DNA from: CAYUHK01 sp964475165
GTDB lineage: Bacteria; Verrucomicrobiota; Kiritimatiellia; JAAZAB01
Length of the DNA stretch: 64,000 bases
Reading direction: 5' to 3'
Assembly (NCBI GenBank): GCA_964475165.1
Contig: CAYYVN010000008.1
Span: forward strand, 1 to 64,000
A program made the position numbers and the translations under genes. The notes below the pieces were generated by a model that saw only the letters and a list, made by a program, of their open reading frames with translations, was not told the origin of the DNA and made no database searches. Positions 52,033 to 60,897 of the stretch are shown one piece after another (position 1 is the stretch's first letter; each line of letters begins with the position of its first letter).

Positions 52033-52680
52033 ATGAGAATACTGATTACCGCCGGGCCAACGCGAGAACCGATTGATCCCGTGCGCTTCATCAGCAATCG
52101 TTCCAGTGGTAAAATGGGCTATGCCGTGGCGCGCGCCGCCCTCCGGCAGGGACATGAAACGGTGCTGATCTCCGGTCCGGTGGCGCTGCCGCCACCGGAG
52201 CAGGTGGAGGTGCTTTCCGTCCTCACCGCTCAGGAGATGCTGGCAGCCATCCAGCAGCGCCTGGCCTGGTGCGAGGTTCTGGTAATGGCCGCCGCTGTCT
52301 GCGACTGGCGGCCGCGTTATCCCTGCTCGCAAAAGATCAAGAAATTGCAGATGTCCCATGCCTTACAATTGAAGCCCACCCCGGATATTCTGCGCGCTGT
52401 GCGCGCCCAAAAAGAGCACCGGATTTTTGTGGGGTTTGCCGCTGAAACGCGCGATCTCATCAAGGAAGCCAAACGTAAACTGATCGAAAAAGACCTGGAC
52501 CTGATCGTCGCCAATGATGTCAGCCAGCCCGGAGCCGGGTTCGATGTGGATACCAATCAAGTAGTCATGATTGGCGCCGCTGGGGAAAGCATCAAACTGC
52601 CGCTGCTCTCTAAGGATGAGGTAGCCGCGCGTATCATTCAATGGTTAGAGACCCGCGCTGGCCAAAAAGCCGCGCGCTAG
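52033..52680 (+). CDS. coaB: Phosphopantothenate-cysteine ligase (stand-alone CoaB)
   Basis: 215 residues. Couples phosphopantothenate to cysteine. The N-terminus RILITAGPTREPIDPVRFIS and NRSSGKMGYAVA, then VMAAAVCDWRP and LKPTPDIL, match the CoaB half of bifunctional CoaBC; IVANDVS is the C-terminal signature. AGGGG precedes the ATG, 28 bases after coaC. Its stop TAG forms a CTAG shared with the stop of the convergent PHP gene. Confidence 0.94.
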   Translation: MRILITAGPTREPIDPVRFISNRSSGKMGYAVARAALRQGHETVLISGPVALPPPEQVEVLSVLTAQEMLAAIQQRLAWCEVLVMAAAVCDWRPRYPCSQKIKKLQMSHALQLKPTPDILRAVRAQKEHRIFVGFAAETRDLIKEAKRKLIEKDLDLIVANDVSQPGAGFDVDTNQVVMIGAAGESIKLPLLSKDEVAARIIQWLETRAGQKAAR

Positions 52681-53516
52681 TTGTCCCTGGCCTGCACGGG
52701 TAGGCTTGGCGTTGCCGGCGCGGGGGTTGTGGGCTGGTTTCCGCCCAGCGGCCGGCCAGCCGGGCGCCAGATCTGCGCGGCTTTCAGATTCAATTGCGCG
52801 GCAACCTCCCAAGCTCGCCGGATGCTGGCCAGCTCGCCGATCTCATGGGCGTCAGAGCCCAGTGCGAAACAAACCCCTTCCGCCGCCAGCGCCGCCAGGA
52901 AGGCGATGTATTCTTCCACATAGCGTTGGCCATAAAAGGGATTGGTCAGGTTGGAGCAGGCATTGATTTCGATGGCCGTGCCTGTCTCTCTGGCCGCCTG
53001 GCCCAGTTCGCGTATATAGCTTTGGGGAACAGCGCGCATCGAATCAAACAAGGCCCAGCCTTTCCGCTTGAATTCTGACTCCATGAACCAATAGGGGTGC
53101 ACTAAAACATCCACCAGGGGATCGCGGCAGACTTTGAGATGATGGCGATGTTGTATGGCCAGCATTCGCGGCAGATCATAGCTATCCAAATAGGTGCTAT
53201 GGATGCCGGCGCTGGCAAACTGAAAGCCATATTGCTCCTTGATTTCGGCATTGAAGGCGAAGGAACCGTCTGGCCCGGAAAAATTCAGTTCGGCGCCAAA
53301 GTAGACAGCCACCTCCGTATCCAAGGCTTCGATATCACGGCGAATGAGCTGATGGCGGTCGAGGCGATCGATAGAGTTCAAGTGATCGGAGATGCCCAGC
53401 GCGGTTATGCCCAGGCGCTCACATTCGGCCACAATGGCTGCCAGCTCCATGGAACTATCGGCGCAGCCCAGGTATTTGGTGTGAATATGAAAATCATACC
53501 GCGGAACATTATTCAT
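52677..53516 (-). CDS. PHP-domain metal-dependent phosphoesterase
   Basis: 279 residues. PHP metal ligands are present in order: HIHTK near the N-terminus, ISDHLN, an acidic GAELNF, HST and HPYW in the middle, and GSDAHE near the end. This resembles histidinol-phosphatase-like PHP enzymes; the natural substrate is not evident. The C-terminal 30 residues are Pro/Ala-rich and look disordered. The ATG at 53516 begins the homologous sequence; the frame upstream is open but runs across the divergent ferredoxin gene. No histidine genes lie nearby. Confidence 0.85.
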   Translation of the reverse strand: MNNVPRYDFHIHTKYLGCADSSMELAAIVAECERLGITALGISDHLNSIDRLDRHQLIRRDIEALDTEVAVYFGAELNFSGPDGSFAFNAEIKEQYGFQFASAGIHSTYLDSYDLPRMLAIQHRHHLKVCRDPLVDVLVHPYWFMESEFKRKGWALFDSMRAVPQSYIRELGQAARETGTAIEINACSNLTNPFYGQRYVEEYIAFLAALAAEGVCFALGSDAHEIGELASIRRAWEVAAQLNLKAAQIWRPAGRPLGGNQPTTPAPATPSLPVQARDN

Positions 53517-53651
53517 TATCAGTATCTCATGCCAAGAGCAGCTGAGCGCCGGAGGGGCCGCTGCTTTTTTATAATATTTTTTATTGTCAAGGACCCCGCG
53601 AGTGGATAAGCTATCTACTATCAATGCGGTCTTATTACAAGGAGAAACATT

Positions 53652-53840
53652 ATGAAGGCCATAGTGGATAAAGATACATGCACAGGCTGCGGCCTTTGCG
53701 TGGATACCTGTCCGGAAGTGTTTGAGATGGATGATGCCGTGGCCACGGTGAAAGTGGCCGAAGTGCCCGCGGAGGCGATACAAACCTGCCGGGAGGCCGC
53801 TGATATTTGCCCGGTGGAAGCCATCAAGATCGAAGAATAA
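53652..53840 (+). CDS. Single [4Fe-4S] ferredoxin
   Basis: 62 residues. CTGCGLCVDTCP (cysteines of a 4Fe-4S site) and the fourth ligand in ADICPVEAIKI, with an extra Cys in QTCREA, match monocluster ferredoxins of anaerobes such as Thermotoga and Desulfovibrio. Soluble low-potential electron carrier. AAGGAG precedes the ATG and the gene stands alone. It could donate electrons to the flavodiiron protein or radical SAM enzymes, but nothing in the sequence shows which. Confidence 0.93.
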   Translation: MKAIVDKDTCTGCGLCVDTCPEVFEMDDAVATVKVAEVPAEAIQTCREAADICPVEAIKIEE

Positions 53841-53999
53841 TTCGCCGCCGTCAGCCAGCGTCGATAATTTCGCCCGCGCGCCGCTCAAAGCATCGCCGGG
53901 CTCAGCCTAGCCTCTAGGGGCAGTTACTTTGCTGCCGCAAGGGTAGGGGTCTATTGGGCGGCGCTGCCGGTCTAGCCCCGCGCACTTGTTTGCTGACTC

Positions 54000-55121
54000 A
54001 TGCACCCGGACGCCTCTTTTTTTGAAATCCTCAATACCGATGGCTCTTCACAAGCCCGCTGCGGCCGCTTAAAGACCGCTCATGGTCTGGTGGAAACCCC
54101 GGTTTTCATGCCGGTGGGCACACAGGCGGCGGTCAAGGCCATGGCGCCCCGCGAGCTGGAAGAGGCCGGCGTGACCATACTGCTGGCCAATGCCTATCAC
54201 CTGCGCGTGCGCCCTGGCATTGAGATCATCAAGCGCTGCGGTGGCCTACACGCCTTCATGGGCTGGCAGCATCCGATCCTGACCGATAGCGGCGGCTACC
54301 AGGTGTTCAGCCTGGCGGCCCGGCGCCAGATCCGCCCAGAGGGCGTTGAGTTCAACTCGCATGTTGATGGCGAGCGTCTCTTTTTGGGCCCGTCGGAAGT
54401 CATGGCTATTCAGCGTGACTTGGGAGCGGATATCGCCATGGTCTTCGATGATTGCGCCCCTTATCCCTGCCCTTATGAATCCGCTTGCCAAACCGTGGAG
54501 CGCACCCTAGGATGGGCACTCAATTGCGCCGCTCAGCCCCGCGCCCAAGGCCAATTGGTCTTTGGTATCGTGCAGGGCAGCGTCTATCCCGACCTGCGCC
54601 GGCGTTGCGCGGAAGGACTGGTGCAGATTGGTTTTGATGGCTATGCCATCGGTGGCGTAAGTGTCGGTGAACCGGAAGAGGCCCTGCTGGCGGGGGTCAG
54701 GGATTCAGTGCCCCATTTGCCTGTGGGGCAGCCGCGGTATCTGATGGGCGTGGGTTTGATGCATCAGATCGTCGAGGCCGTAGCCCTGGGCGTGGATATG
54801 TTCGACTGCGTGATTCCCTCGCGTTTGGCGCGCCATGGTTCAGCCTTCACGCGCGCGGGGCATTATGCCCTCAAGGCCGCGGCCTATAAGGATGATCTGG
54901 CGCCGCTGGAAAAGGATTGCGGTTGTTATGCCTGCCAAAATTTTTCGCGGGCTTATATCCGCCATCTATGGTTGGCCAAGGAAATCTTGGGCGTACGCTT
55001 ATTGACGATCCATAACCTGCATCGGTATATGGAGTTCATGCGCGAGATCCGCGCAGCTTTGGTCAGAGGAGAATTTGCGGAGTGGCGCCAACGCTTTCAG
55101 GCGCAGAGCCTGCGCAACTAA
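54000..55121 (+). CDS. tgt: Queuine tRNA-ribosyltransferase (tRNA-guanine transglycosylase)
   Basis: 373 residues. Exchanges guanine 34 for preQ1 in tRNAs with GUN anticodons. The N-terminal GLVETPVFMPVGTQAAVKAM, DSGGYQVFSL with the catalytic aspartates, FDDCAPYP, and GGVSVGEPEE are diagnostic; the zinc site is in CGCYACQNFSRAYIRHL. No clear ribosome binding site precedes the ATG. It is followed by yajC and secDF, the classical tgt-yajC-secDF order. Confidence 0.96.
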   Translation: MHPDASFFEILNTDGSSQARCGRLKTAHGLVETPVFMPVGTQAAVKAMAPRELEEAGVTILLANAYHLRVRPGIEIIKRCGGLHAFMGWQHPILTDSGGYQVFSLAARRQIRPEGVEFNSHVDGERLFLGPSEVMAIQRDLGADIAMVFDDCAPYPCPYESACQTVERTLGWALNCAAQPRAQGQLVFGIVQGSVYPDLRRRCAEGLVQIGFDGYAIGGVSVGEPEEALLAGVRDSVPHLPVGQPRYLMGVGLMHQIVEAVALGVDMFDCVIPSRLARHGSAFTRAGHYALKAAAYKDDLAPLEKDCGCYACQNFSRAYIRHLWLAKEILGVRLLTIHNLHRYMEFMREIRAALVRGEFAEWRQRFQAQSLRN

Positions 55122-55160
55122 CAACCCAGCAGAAAAGCTAAATATACCAGGAGACGATCT

Positions 55161-55517
55161 ATGATCACGATAGCTTGCACAACAATTCTCGCTATGGGCG
55201 GCAGTGCCGGAGGACCAGGACAATCGCAGTCGCCGATGGTCCTGATCGGCTGGCTGGCGATCATGGTGGGCTTGTTTTATTTCATGATGATCCGTCCCCA
55301 GCAACGCAAGGAAAAGGAGCGTAAAGCTTTAATCAGCAACATCAAATCCGGCGATCGGGTTCTCTTGAGCGGCGGGATCATTGGTGTCGTGGCCAATATC
55401 AAGGATAACATCTTTATCGTTAAAATTGCCGACAATACCAGGATCGAAGTCATCAAGAGCGCGATCTTGCGCGTTTTGCAGAAGGATGAGGATATCTCCT
55501 CGGAAGCGAAAGGGTAG
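55161..55517 (+). CDS. yajC: Preprotein translocase accessory subunit YajC
   Basis: 118 residues. One membrane helix (about 30-52) ending in FYFMMIRPQQRKEKERK, the YajC signature, then a soluble part with SGDRVLLSGGIIGVVANIKD. Inner-membrane partner of SecDF. The ATG is preceded by GGAGA. It sits 6 bases before secDF. Confidence 0.95.
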   Translation: MITIACTTILAMGGSAGGPGQSQSPMVLIGWLAIMVGLFYFMMIRPQQRKEKERKALISNIKSGDRVLLSGGIIGVVANIKDNIFIVKIADNTRIEVIKSAILRVLQKDEDISSEAKG

Positions 55518-55523
55518 GCTCTC

Positions 55524-58043
55524 ATGGACAAGCATGCCGTATGGAAGTGGCTGATACTCATCGCCCTGACCGCCTGGTCGCTGGCCTTGGTAATCCCGCC
55601 GGCCAAAAAAATCAAGCTGGGCCTTGATCTGAAGGGCGGGACCAGTTTCACCGTGCAGATCAATCAGGCCGAAATCGAGAAGCAATTGCGCGAGGAATAT
55701 CCGGATTGGACCGCTGAGCAGCTTCAGAGCCGCGTGCCATCATCCATCAAGCGTGCCCAGGAACAGGCCCTGGAAATCATTCGCAATCGCGTGGATGCCC
55801 TGGGCGTGGCTGAGCCGCTGATTTACCCGGAAAAAGATAATCATGTTATCGTCCAGATTCCCGGTCTCAAAGAGGCCGATCGCGAGCGTGCCATCCAGTT
55901 GATTCAGAGTGCGGCTTTCCTGGAATTTGCCATGGTGCACGAGGAAAACGATAAGCTCGTGCAGGCGCTCTTCGATAAAGGCCTGGCGCCGGAAGGCTAT
56001 CGGATTGTGAGCGCGGGCGGGCGCCAGTTTCATGGCGACTATTACCAGCGCGATCTGCAATCCATGCCCGATGGCGCGTTGGGTGCCGAGTTCCGCGCTC
56101 GCTTGGAGCGTTTCCAGGCCCCGCCCGGTTATCGCTTTATGCTGGAGGAAAAAATCATTGAGGGCCAAAAACAGCATATCCCCTATTTCGTCCGCCAACG
56201 CTACGAGATGAAAGGCGATGCCCTCAAAAACGCCGGCGTGGAATACGATCAGATGGGGCGGCCCTATGTGACGCTCTCCTTTGATAAAAAAGGCGCTCGT
56301 AAATTCGCGCGCATCACCTCCGATTACGCCCCCGGCGGGGCGCGCAATCCCAGTCCGGAAGGCCGCCGCTATATGGCCATCATCATGGATGGCCGCCTTT
56401 ATTCGGCGCCTTTCCTGAAAACCGCCATCTACGGTGGCGATGCCATCATTGAGGGTAATTTTTCCATAGCCGAGGCCCAGGGCCTCGCCATCGTGCTCCG
56501 TTCCGGATCGCTGCCGGCACCGGTGGAAATCATCGCTTCGTGGACGGTGGATCCTTCCCTGGGCCGTGATTCCATCGAAAGCGGCACGCGCGCCACCATC
56601 TATAGCGGCATCATTGTGGTTGTTTTTATGACCGCTTACTATTTACTGGGTGGCGTCATCGCCAATATCGGCCTGCTCTTCAATATGCTGCTGCTGCCGC
56701 TGGCGATGATGATCACCGCCGGTGTTCTGAGCATGTTTTCCGGTGGCGCCGGCGGTGGCGCCAGCGTCGGTTTGCCCGTCTTAACCCTGCCGGGGATTGC
56801 TGGGATCGCTCTGACCATCGGCATGGCCGTGGATGCCAATGTCCTCATCTTTGAGCGGATTCGTGAGGAACAAAATACCGGTAAGCGCCTGGCGGCGGCC
56901 ATTGAGGGCGGCTACCATAAGGCTTTCATCACCATCTTGGATGCCAATCTGACCACCGTGCTGACGGCGGTGATCCTCTTCATTTTCGGCACAGGCGCCG
57001 TGCGCGGCTTCGGCATTACCTTGACGGCTGGCATTATGGCCAGCATGTATTCAGCCCTGGTGATCACGCGGATGATCTTCAATGCCATCGTCGCCCGCAG
57101 CTCGCTGCCGCGCTTACGCATGTTGCATATTATCCGCTCCACCAACATTGATTTCATCGGTGTCTGGAAGATCGCTCTGCTGGTCTCGCTGATCGTGATT
57201 GTGGGGGCTTGGGCCGTGGTTGTTTCCAGAGGCCACCAGGATATCACCCGGGTGCTGGGTACAGATTTCACCGGTGGCGCGGCTATCACCTTCAGCTTCC
57301 AAGAGAAAGAGGCTGTGGAAAAAATTCGCGATACCCTGGCTGGCGTGGGCATCAAGCAGGCCCATATTCAATACCAGAAGGTCATGGATAAGCCCTTGGA
57401 ATATTTGCAGGTGCGTGTGCCGGAAGCCAGCGGTATCGCCGCCAAGGAAGCTCTCTTAACCGCTTTCGCCGGAGCGGGTTTCAGTGTGCTCAGCGAAGAT
57501 TTGGTTGGCCCCCAGGTGGGCGCGGATATGGCGCGGCGGGCGCTCTGGGCCATGGCCCTGGCTTTGGGTGGTATTATTATTTATATATCCTGCCGCTTCA
57601 AGTTTGCCTATGCCGTCGGCGCCGTGGCGGCGCTCCTGCATGATGTCTTGGTGGGGCTGGGGATCTATTGCCTTTGCGGCCGCCAGGTAGATATGATCAT
57701 CGTGGCCGCCCTGATGACCATCATCGGCTTTTCGGTGAATGATACCATCGTCATTTTCGATCGTATTCGCGAGAAGCTCAAGTTGCAGCCCAATCTGCCT
57801 TTTCGGCAAGTCTGCAATCTGAGCATCAACGAAACCCTGGGCCGCACCATCCTGACTTCCACCACCATCTTTTTGGCGGTCTTGATGTTGCTGATCTTTG
57901 GCGGCGGTGCCATTAATGATTTTGCCTTTCTATTCTTCATCGGCATCATCGCCGGAACCTATTCCAGCGTTTATATCGCCACGCCGGTGATGATCGCCCT
58001 CACCCGCCGCAGCAAGGGGGCCGCCAGCACACCCAAGCGTTGA
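55524..58043 (+). CDS. secDF: Fused protein translocase subunits SecD-SecF
   Basis: 839 residues with about twelve membrane helices. The SecD half (about 1-535) begins KIKLGLDLKGGTSFTVQINQ and has a large periplasmic P1 region (about 40-330). GMAVDANVLIFERIREE marks the transmembrane core. The SecF half (about 540-839) has GTDFTGGAAITFSF and FSVNDTIVIFDRIREKL. The pair uses proton flow to pull exported proteins across the membrane. The fusion is seen in Bacteroidetes, Bacillus and PVC members. Confidence 0.96.
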   Translation: MDKHAVWKWLILIALTAWSLALVIPPAKKIKLGLDLKGGTSFTVQINQAEIEKQLREEYPDWTAEQLQSRVPSSIKRAQEQALEIIRNRVDALGVAEPLIYPEKDNHVIVQIPGLKEADRERAIQLIQSAAFLEFAMVHEENDKLVQALFDKGLAPEGYRIVSAGGRQFHGDYYQRDLQSMPDGALGAEFRARLERFQAPPGYRFMLEEKIIEGQKQHIPYFVRQRYEMKGDALKNAGVEYDQMGRPYVTLSFDKKGARKFARITSDYAPGGARNPSPEGRRYMAIIMDGRLYSAPFLKTAIYGGDAIIEGNFSIAEAQGLAIVLRSGSLPAPVEIIASWTVDPSLGRDSIESGTRATIYSGIIVVVFMTAYYLLGGVIANIGLLFNMLLLPLAMMITAGVLSMFSGGAGGGASVGLPVLTLPGIAGIALTIGMAVDANVLIFERIREEQNTGKRLAAAIEGGYHKAFITILDANLTTVLTAVILFIFGTGAVRGFGITLTAGIMASMYSALVITRMIFNAIVARSSLPRLRMLHIIRSTNIDFIGVWKIALLVSLIVIVGAWAVVVSRGHQDITRVLGTDFTGGAAITFSFQEKEAVEKIRDTLAGVGIKQAHIQYQKVMDKPLEYLQVRVPEASGIAAKEALLTAFAGAGFSVLSEDLVGPQVGADMARRALWAMALALGGIIIYISCRFKFAYAVGAVAALLHDVLVGLGIYCLCGRQVDMIIVAALMTIIGFSVNDTIVIFDRIREKLKLQPNLPFRQVCNLSINETLGRTILTSTTIFLAVLMLLIFGGGAINDFAFLFFIGIIAGTYSSVYIATPVMIALTRRSKGAASTPKR

Positions 58044-58275
58044 AACGCTAGCGCCTGCTATTATCAAGCGGCAGCGTAGAGGGTAATAGCGCCCGGACCG
58101 GCCAACGCCCGCGCTGGCCGCGCGGCCTTGGGCCGCTGGCCCTTACCCTGCTGGCGCTTGGACCGGCGCGCCTTGAGCCGCGGCCGCAGGCGGCGCCTAT
58201 CGGAGAGGCCGGGGAGCTTGGTGGAAGCGATGGTTGAAAAGATGGCTCGCTATGCTATGCTATCGGCCAGCGAAC
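58044..58275. other. GC-rich intergenic region before ispF
   Basis: About 230 bases, the first 160 very G/C-rich with repeated GGACCGGC and GGCCGC-type palindromic words. No convincing ORF; a minus-strand frame rich in Arg and Ala lacks a start codon. The last part contains the candidate ispF promoter. Confidence 0.4.
58234..58261 (+). promoter_or_regulatory. Candidate promoter of ispF
   Basis: TTGAAA (58234-58239), 16-base spacer, TATGCT (58256-58261). The -10 ends 14 bases before the ispF ATG, giving a leader of about 8 bases without a ribosome binding site. Confidence 0.4.
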
Positions 58276-58818
58276 ATGGCTATCAAGATTAAAACTGGTA
58301 TAGGCTTTGATGTGCACCGGCTGACGCCGGAGCGGCCTCTGATCTTGGGTGGGGTAACCATAGAGCATCCGCTGGGCCTGCTGGGGCATTCGGATGCCGA
58401 TGCCTTGTGCCATGCCATCGGCGACGCCTTGCTGGGTGCCGTGGCCGCCGCGGATCTGGGGGCGCATTTTCCGGATACGGATCCGCGCTGGAAAAATGCG
58501 GTCAGTTTGGAGCTGCTCGCTCGCATACGCGAGCAACTCATCGCGCAGCATGCGCGCATCATTAATGTGGATGCAGTGGTGCTGGCCGAGCAGCCGCGTT
58601 TGGCGCCGCACCGTGAGGCCATGCGCGCCAACCTGGCGCGGGCCTTGCAAATATCAGTGGATTGTGTTTCGGTAAAAGCAACCACCCTGGAAGGGCTGGG
58701 CGCTCTGGGCCGTCAAGCAGGCATTGCCGTCATGGCGGTGGCCACGGTGGAGCAAGGCGTATCCGCAGAGCAACCTGGCCCGGCCCGATCTGCGCCGGGG
58801 ACATCAGCGGTAATCTGA
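58276..58818 (+). CDS. ispF: 2-C-methyl-D-erythritol 2,4-cyclodiphosphate synthase
   Basis: 180 residues. Zinc enzyme of the MEP isoprenoid pathway. The N-terminal GIGFDVHRL (Asp and His metal ligands), LGHSDADALCHAIGDALLG, the FPDTD segment and the C-terminal VSVKATTLEGLGALGR are all family signatures. The C-terminal 25 residues extend beyond the usual end. The ATG at 58276 begins the homologous region. It is followed at once by cysS. Confidence 0.95.
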   Translation: MAIKIKTGIGFDVHRLTPERPLILGGVTIEHPLGLLGHSDADALCHAIGDALLGAVAAADLGAHFPDTDPRWKNAVSLELLARIREQLIAQHARIINVDAVVLAEQPRLAPHREAMRANLARALQISVDCVSVKATTLEGLGALGRQAGIAVMAVATVEQGVSAEQPGPARSAPGTSAVI

Positions 58819-58819
58819 T

Positions 58820-60232
58820 ATGGCTCTGAAAATCTTCAACACGCTCTCTCGTCGGCTGGAATCCTTTGAGCCTTTGACGGCTGGTAAGGTCCGCATGTAT
58901 ACCTGCGGGCCGACTGTTTATGATTATGCGCACATTGGTAATTTTCGCGCTTACCTGTTTGAGGATCTGTTGCGGCGCTATCTGCAATATAGTGGGTATC
59001 AGGTCACGCAGATCATGAATCTTACCGATGTCGACGATAAAACCATTCAAGGTTCACAGAAAGCCGGTTTGCCCTTGGCGGAATATACGCGCCATTATAA
59101 GGAAGCATTTTTCGCTGATATCCAGGCTTTGAACATTGAGGCGGCTGAAGCATATCCGGCGGCTACGGAACATATTCCGGAAATGATCGCTTTGATCGAG
59201 ACCCTGTTCAAGGCGGGAGTTGCCTATCGATCCGAGGATGGATCGGTCTATTTCAGTATCGCTAAATTTCCCGCCTATGGCCGCTTGGCCCAGTTGGATT
59301 TATCGGAACTGCGCCCGGGGGCGCGGGTTGCCCAGGATGAATATCAGAAGGATAACCTGGCCGATTTTGCCCTCTGGAAAGCCTGGAGTCCAGCGGATGG
59401 CCCCGTGGGCTGGGAGGCGCCCTGGGGGCGAGGACGGCCGGGCTGGCACATCGAATGCTCGGCCATGAGCATGAAATATCTGGGGCCGAGCTTCGATCTG
59501 CACACGGGAGGAGTCGATAATATCTTCCCTCATCATGAAGATGAAATTGCCCAAAGCGAGGCGGCCACCGGTCAACCTTTCGTTAAATATTGGATGCACT
59601 GTGCGCACTTGGTGGTTGAGGGGCGGAAAATGTCGAAATCGCTGGGTAATTTTTTCACCCTGCGCGACCTGCGCGAGCGCGGCTATAATGGTAGGGAGAT
59701 CCGTTACGCTTTACTGAGCGCTCATTACCGTCAGACTTTGAACTTCAGTTTCGCCGCCTTAACGGCTGCCCGTGCGGCCCTGCAGCGCCTGGATGAATTT
59801 CAAGATCGCCTGGCTCCCTTGGCGGGCAGTGTTCAGCTAGCGCCGGACACTTTGCCGCCCTGGGTGGCTCAACAGCGTTTGGCTTTCGAGGCGGCTCTGG
59901 ATGATGATCTCAATATGCCCCTGGCCCTGGCCGCGCTCTTTGAGCTGGTGCATGCCGGTCACCGCCGCCTGGATACGCAAGCCCTGTCGCCGCCAGAGGC
60001 TGCACACATCCAACATACTCTCTCGGCCTGGGATCGAGTGCTGGGCTTCTTGGCCAAAACGGAAGCGCAGCCGGATGCTGCCGTAACGCGCCTGGCCACT
60101 GAACGCCAGGAGGCTCGCGCGGCGCGCCAGTGGCAGGCAGCCGATCGTTTACGGCAATTGATCGCTGAGCGCGGCTGGATCGTTCAGGATACTCCGCAGG
60201 GATTTCAATTGAAGCCTAACAATCTTCGCTAG
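58820..60232 (+). CDS. cysS: Cysteinyl-tRNA synthetase
   Basis: 470 residues. Class I synthetase: zinc and start signature RMYTCGPTVYDYAHIGNFRA with HIGN as the HIGH motif, IECSAMSMKYLG and HHEDEIAQSEAAT for the zinc ligands, and KMSKSLGNFFTLRDL. The C-terminal helical part is of normal length. It begins one base after ispF. A 14-base gap follows before tmk. Confidence 0.97.
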   Translation: MALKIFNTLSRRLESFEPLTAGKVRMYTCGPTVYDYAHIGNFRAYLFEDLLRRYLQYSGYQVTQIMNLTDVDDKTIQGSQKAGLPLAEYTRHYKEAFFADIQALNIEAAEAYPAATEHIPEMIALIETLFKAGVAYRSEDGSVYFSIAKFPAYGRLAQLDLSELRPGARVAQDEYQKDNLADFALWKAWSPADGPVGWEAPWGRGRPGWHIECSAMSMKYLGPSFDLHTGGVDNIFPHHEDEIAQSEAATGQPFVKYWMHCAHLVVEGRKMSKSLGNFFTLRDLRERGYNGREIRYALLSAHYRQTLNFSFAALTAARAALQRLDEFQDRLAPLAGSVQLAPDTLPPWVAQQRLAFEAALDDDLNMPLALAALFELVHAGHRRLDTQALSPPEAAHIQHTLSAWDRVLGFLAKTEAQPDAAVTRLATERQEARAARQWQAADRLRQLIAERGWIVQDTPQGFQLKPNNLR

Positions 60233-60246
60233 CATGGGAGGTCAGG

Positions 60247-60897
60247 ATGCCCCGTGGCAAATTCATTACCTTGGAAGGCCCGGATGGCAGCGGTAAATCC
60301 ACCCACGCTCGGATCTTGGCGGAACGGATGACCGCTGCCGGCTATGCCCTGATCACCGTGCGCGAGCCGGGTGGCACACAGGTGGGGGAGGCCATCCGCC
60401 AGTTATTGCAAGCCGACGCTGCCGATGCTCCCCTGGCGGCGGAAGCCGAATTATTCCTCTTCATGGCCAGTCGCGCCCAACTGGTGCGCCAGGTTATCCG
60501 GCCTGCTTTGGAGCAGGGCCAGCATGTGATTTGCGATCGCTTTGCTGATTCCACCAGCGCTTATCAGGGCTATGGACGAGGGATGGATCTGGAACGCATC
60601 TTGATGATCAATGCTTTGGCCGTGCAGGGCTTGGAGCCGGATCTGACGCTCCTTTTGGATGTCCCCGTGGCCGCCGGTTTCGAGCGTCTGCGGCAACGCA
60701 GCGCCGCTACTTCCGCTCAGCCGGATCGGATGGAACGCGCGGGAGGACCTTTTCATGAACAGGTGCGCTCTGGCTACCTGGAGCTGGCGCGTCGCTGGCC
60801 GGATCGGATTCGGCGGGTGGACTCATCCGGTCCGCAAGCGGAAGTGCACGCAAAAATTTGGAGCATAGTGAGCGATGTCCTTGCAGGCGGAAATTAA
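60247..60897 (+). CDS. tmk: Thymidylate kinase
   Basis: 216 residues. Phosphorylates dTMP. The P-loop TLEGPDGSGKSTHARILA, VREPGGTQVGEAIR and CDRFADSTSAYQGYGRGMD are the family motifs. GGGAGG precedes the ATG. Its 3' end overlaps holB by 23 bases, an arrangement common for tmk-holB. Confidence 0.96.
   Translation: MPRGKFITLEGPDGSGKSTHARILAERMTAAGYALITVREPGGTQVGEAIRQLLQADAADAPLAAEAELFLFMASRAQLVRQVIRPALEQGQHVICDRFADSTSAYQGYGRGMDLERILMINALAVQGLEPDLTLLLDVPVAAGFERLRQRSAATSAQPDRMERAGGPFHEQVRSGYLELARRWPDRIRRVDSSGPQAEVHAKIWSIVSDVLAGGN

Noticed and set aside
53517..53888. Extended N-terminus of the PHP-domain frame
   Set aside because: It crosses the ferredoxin gene on the opposite strand; PHP similarity starts at the ATG at 53516.
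58068..58230. Minus-strand Arg/Ala-rich frame in the ispF upstream region
   Set aside because: It lacks any start codon after the last upstream stop, and such composition is expected by chance in very GC-rich DNA.
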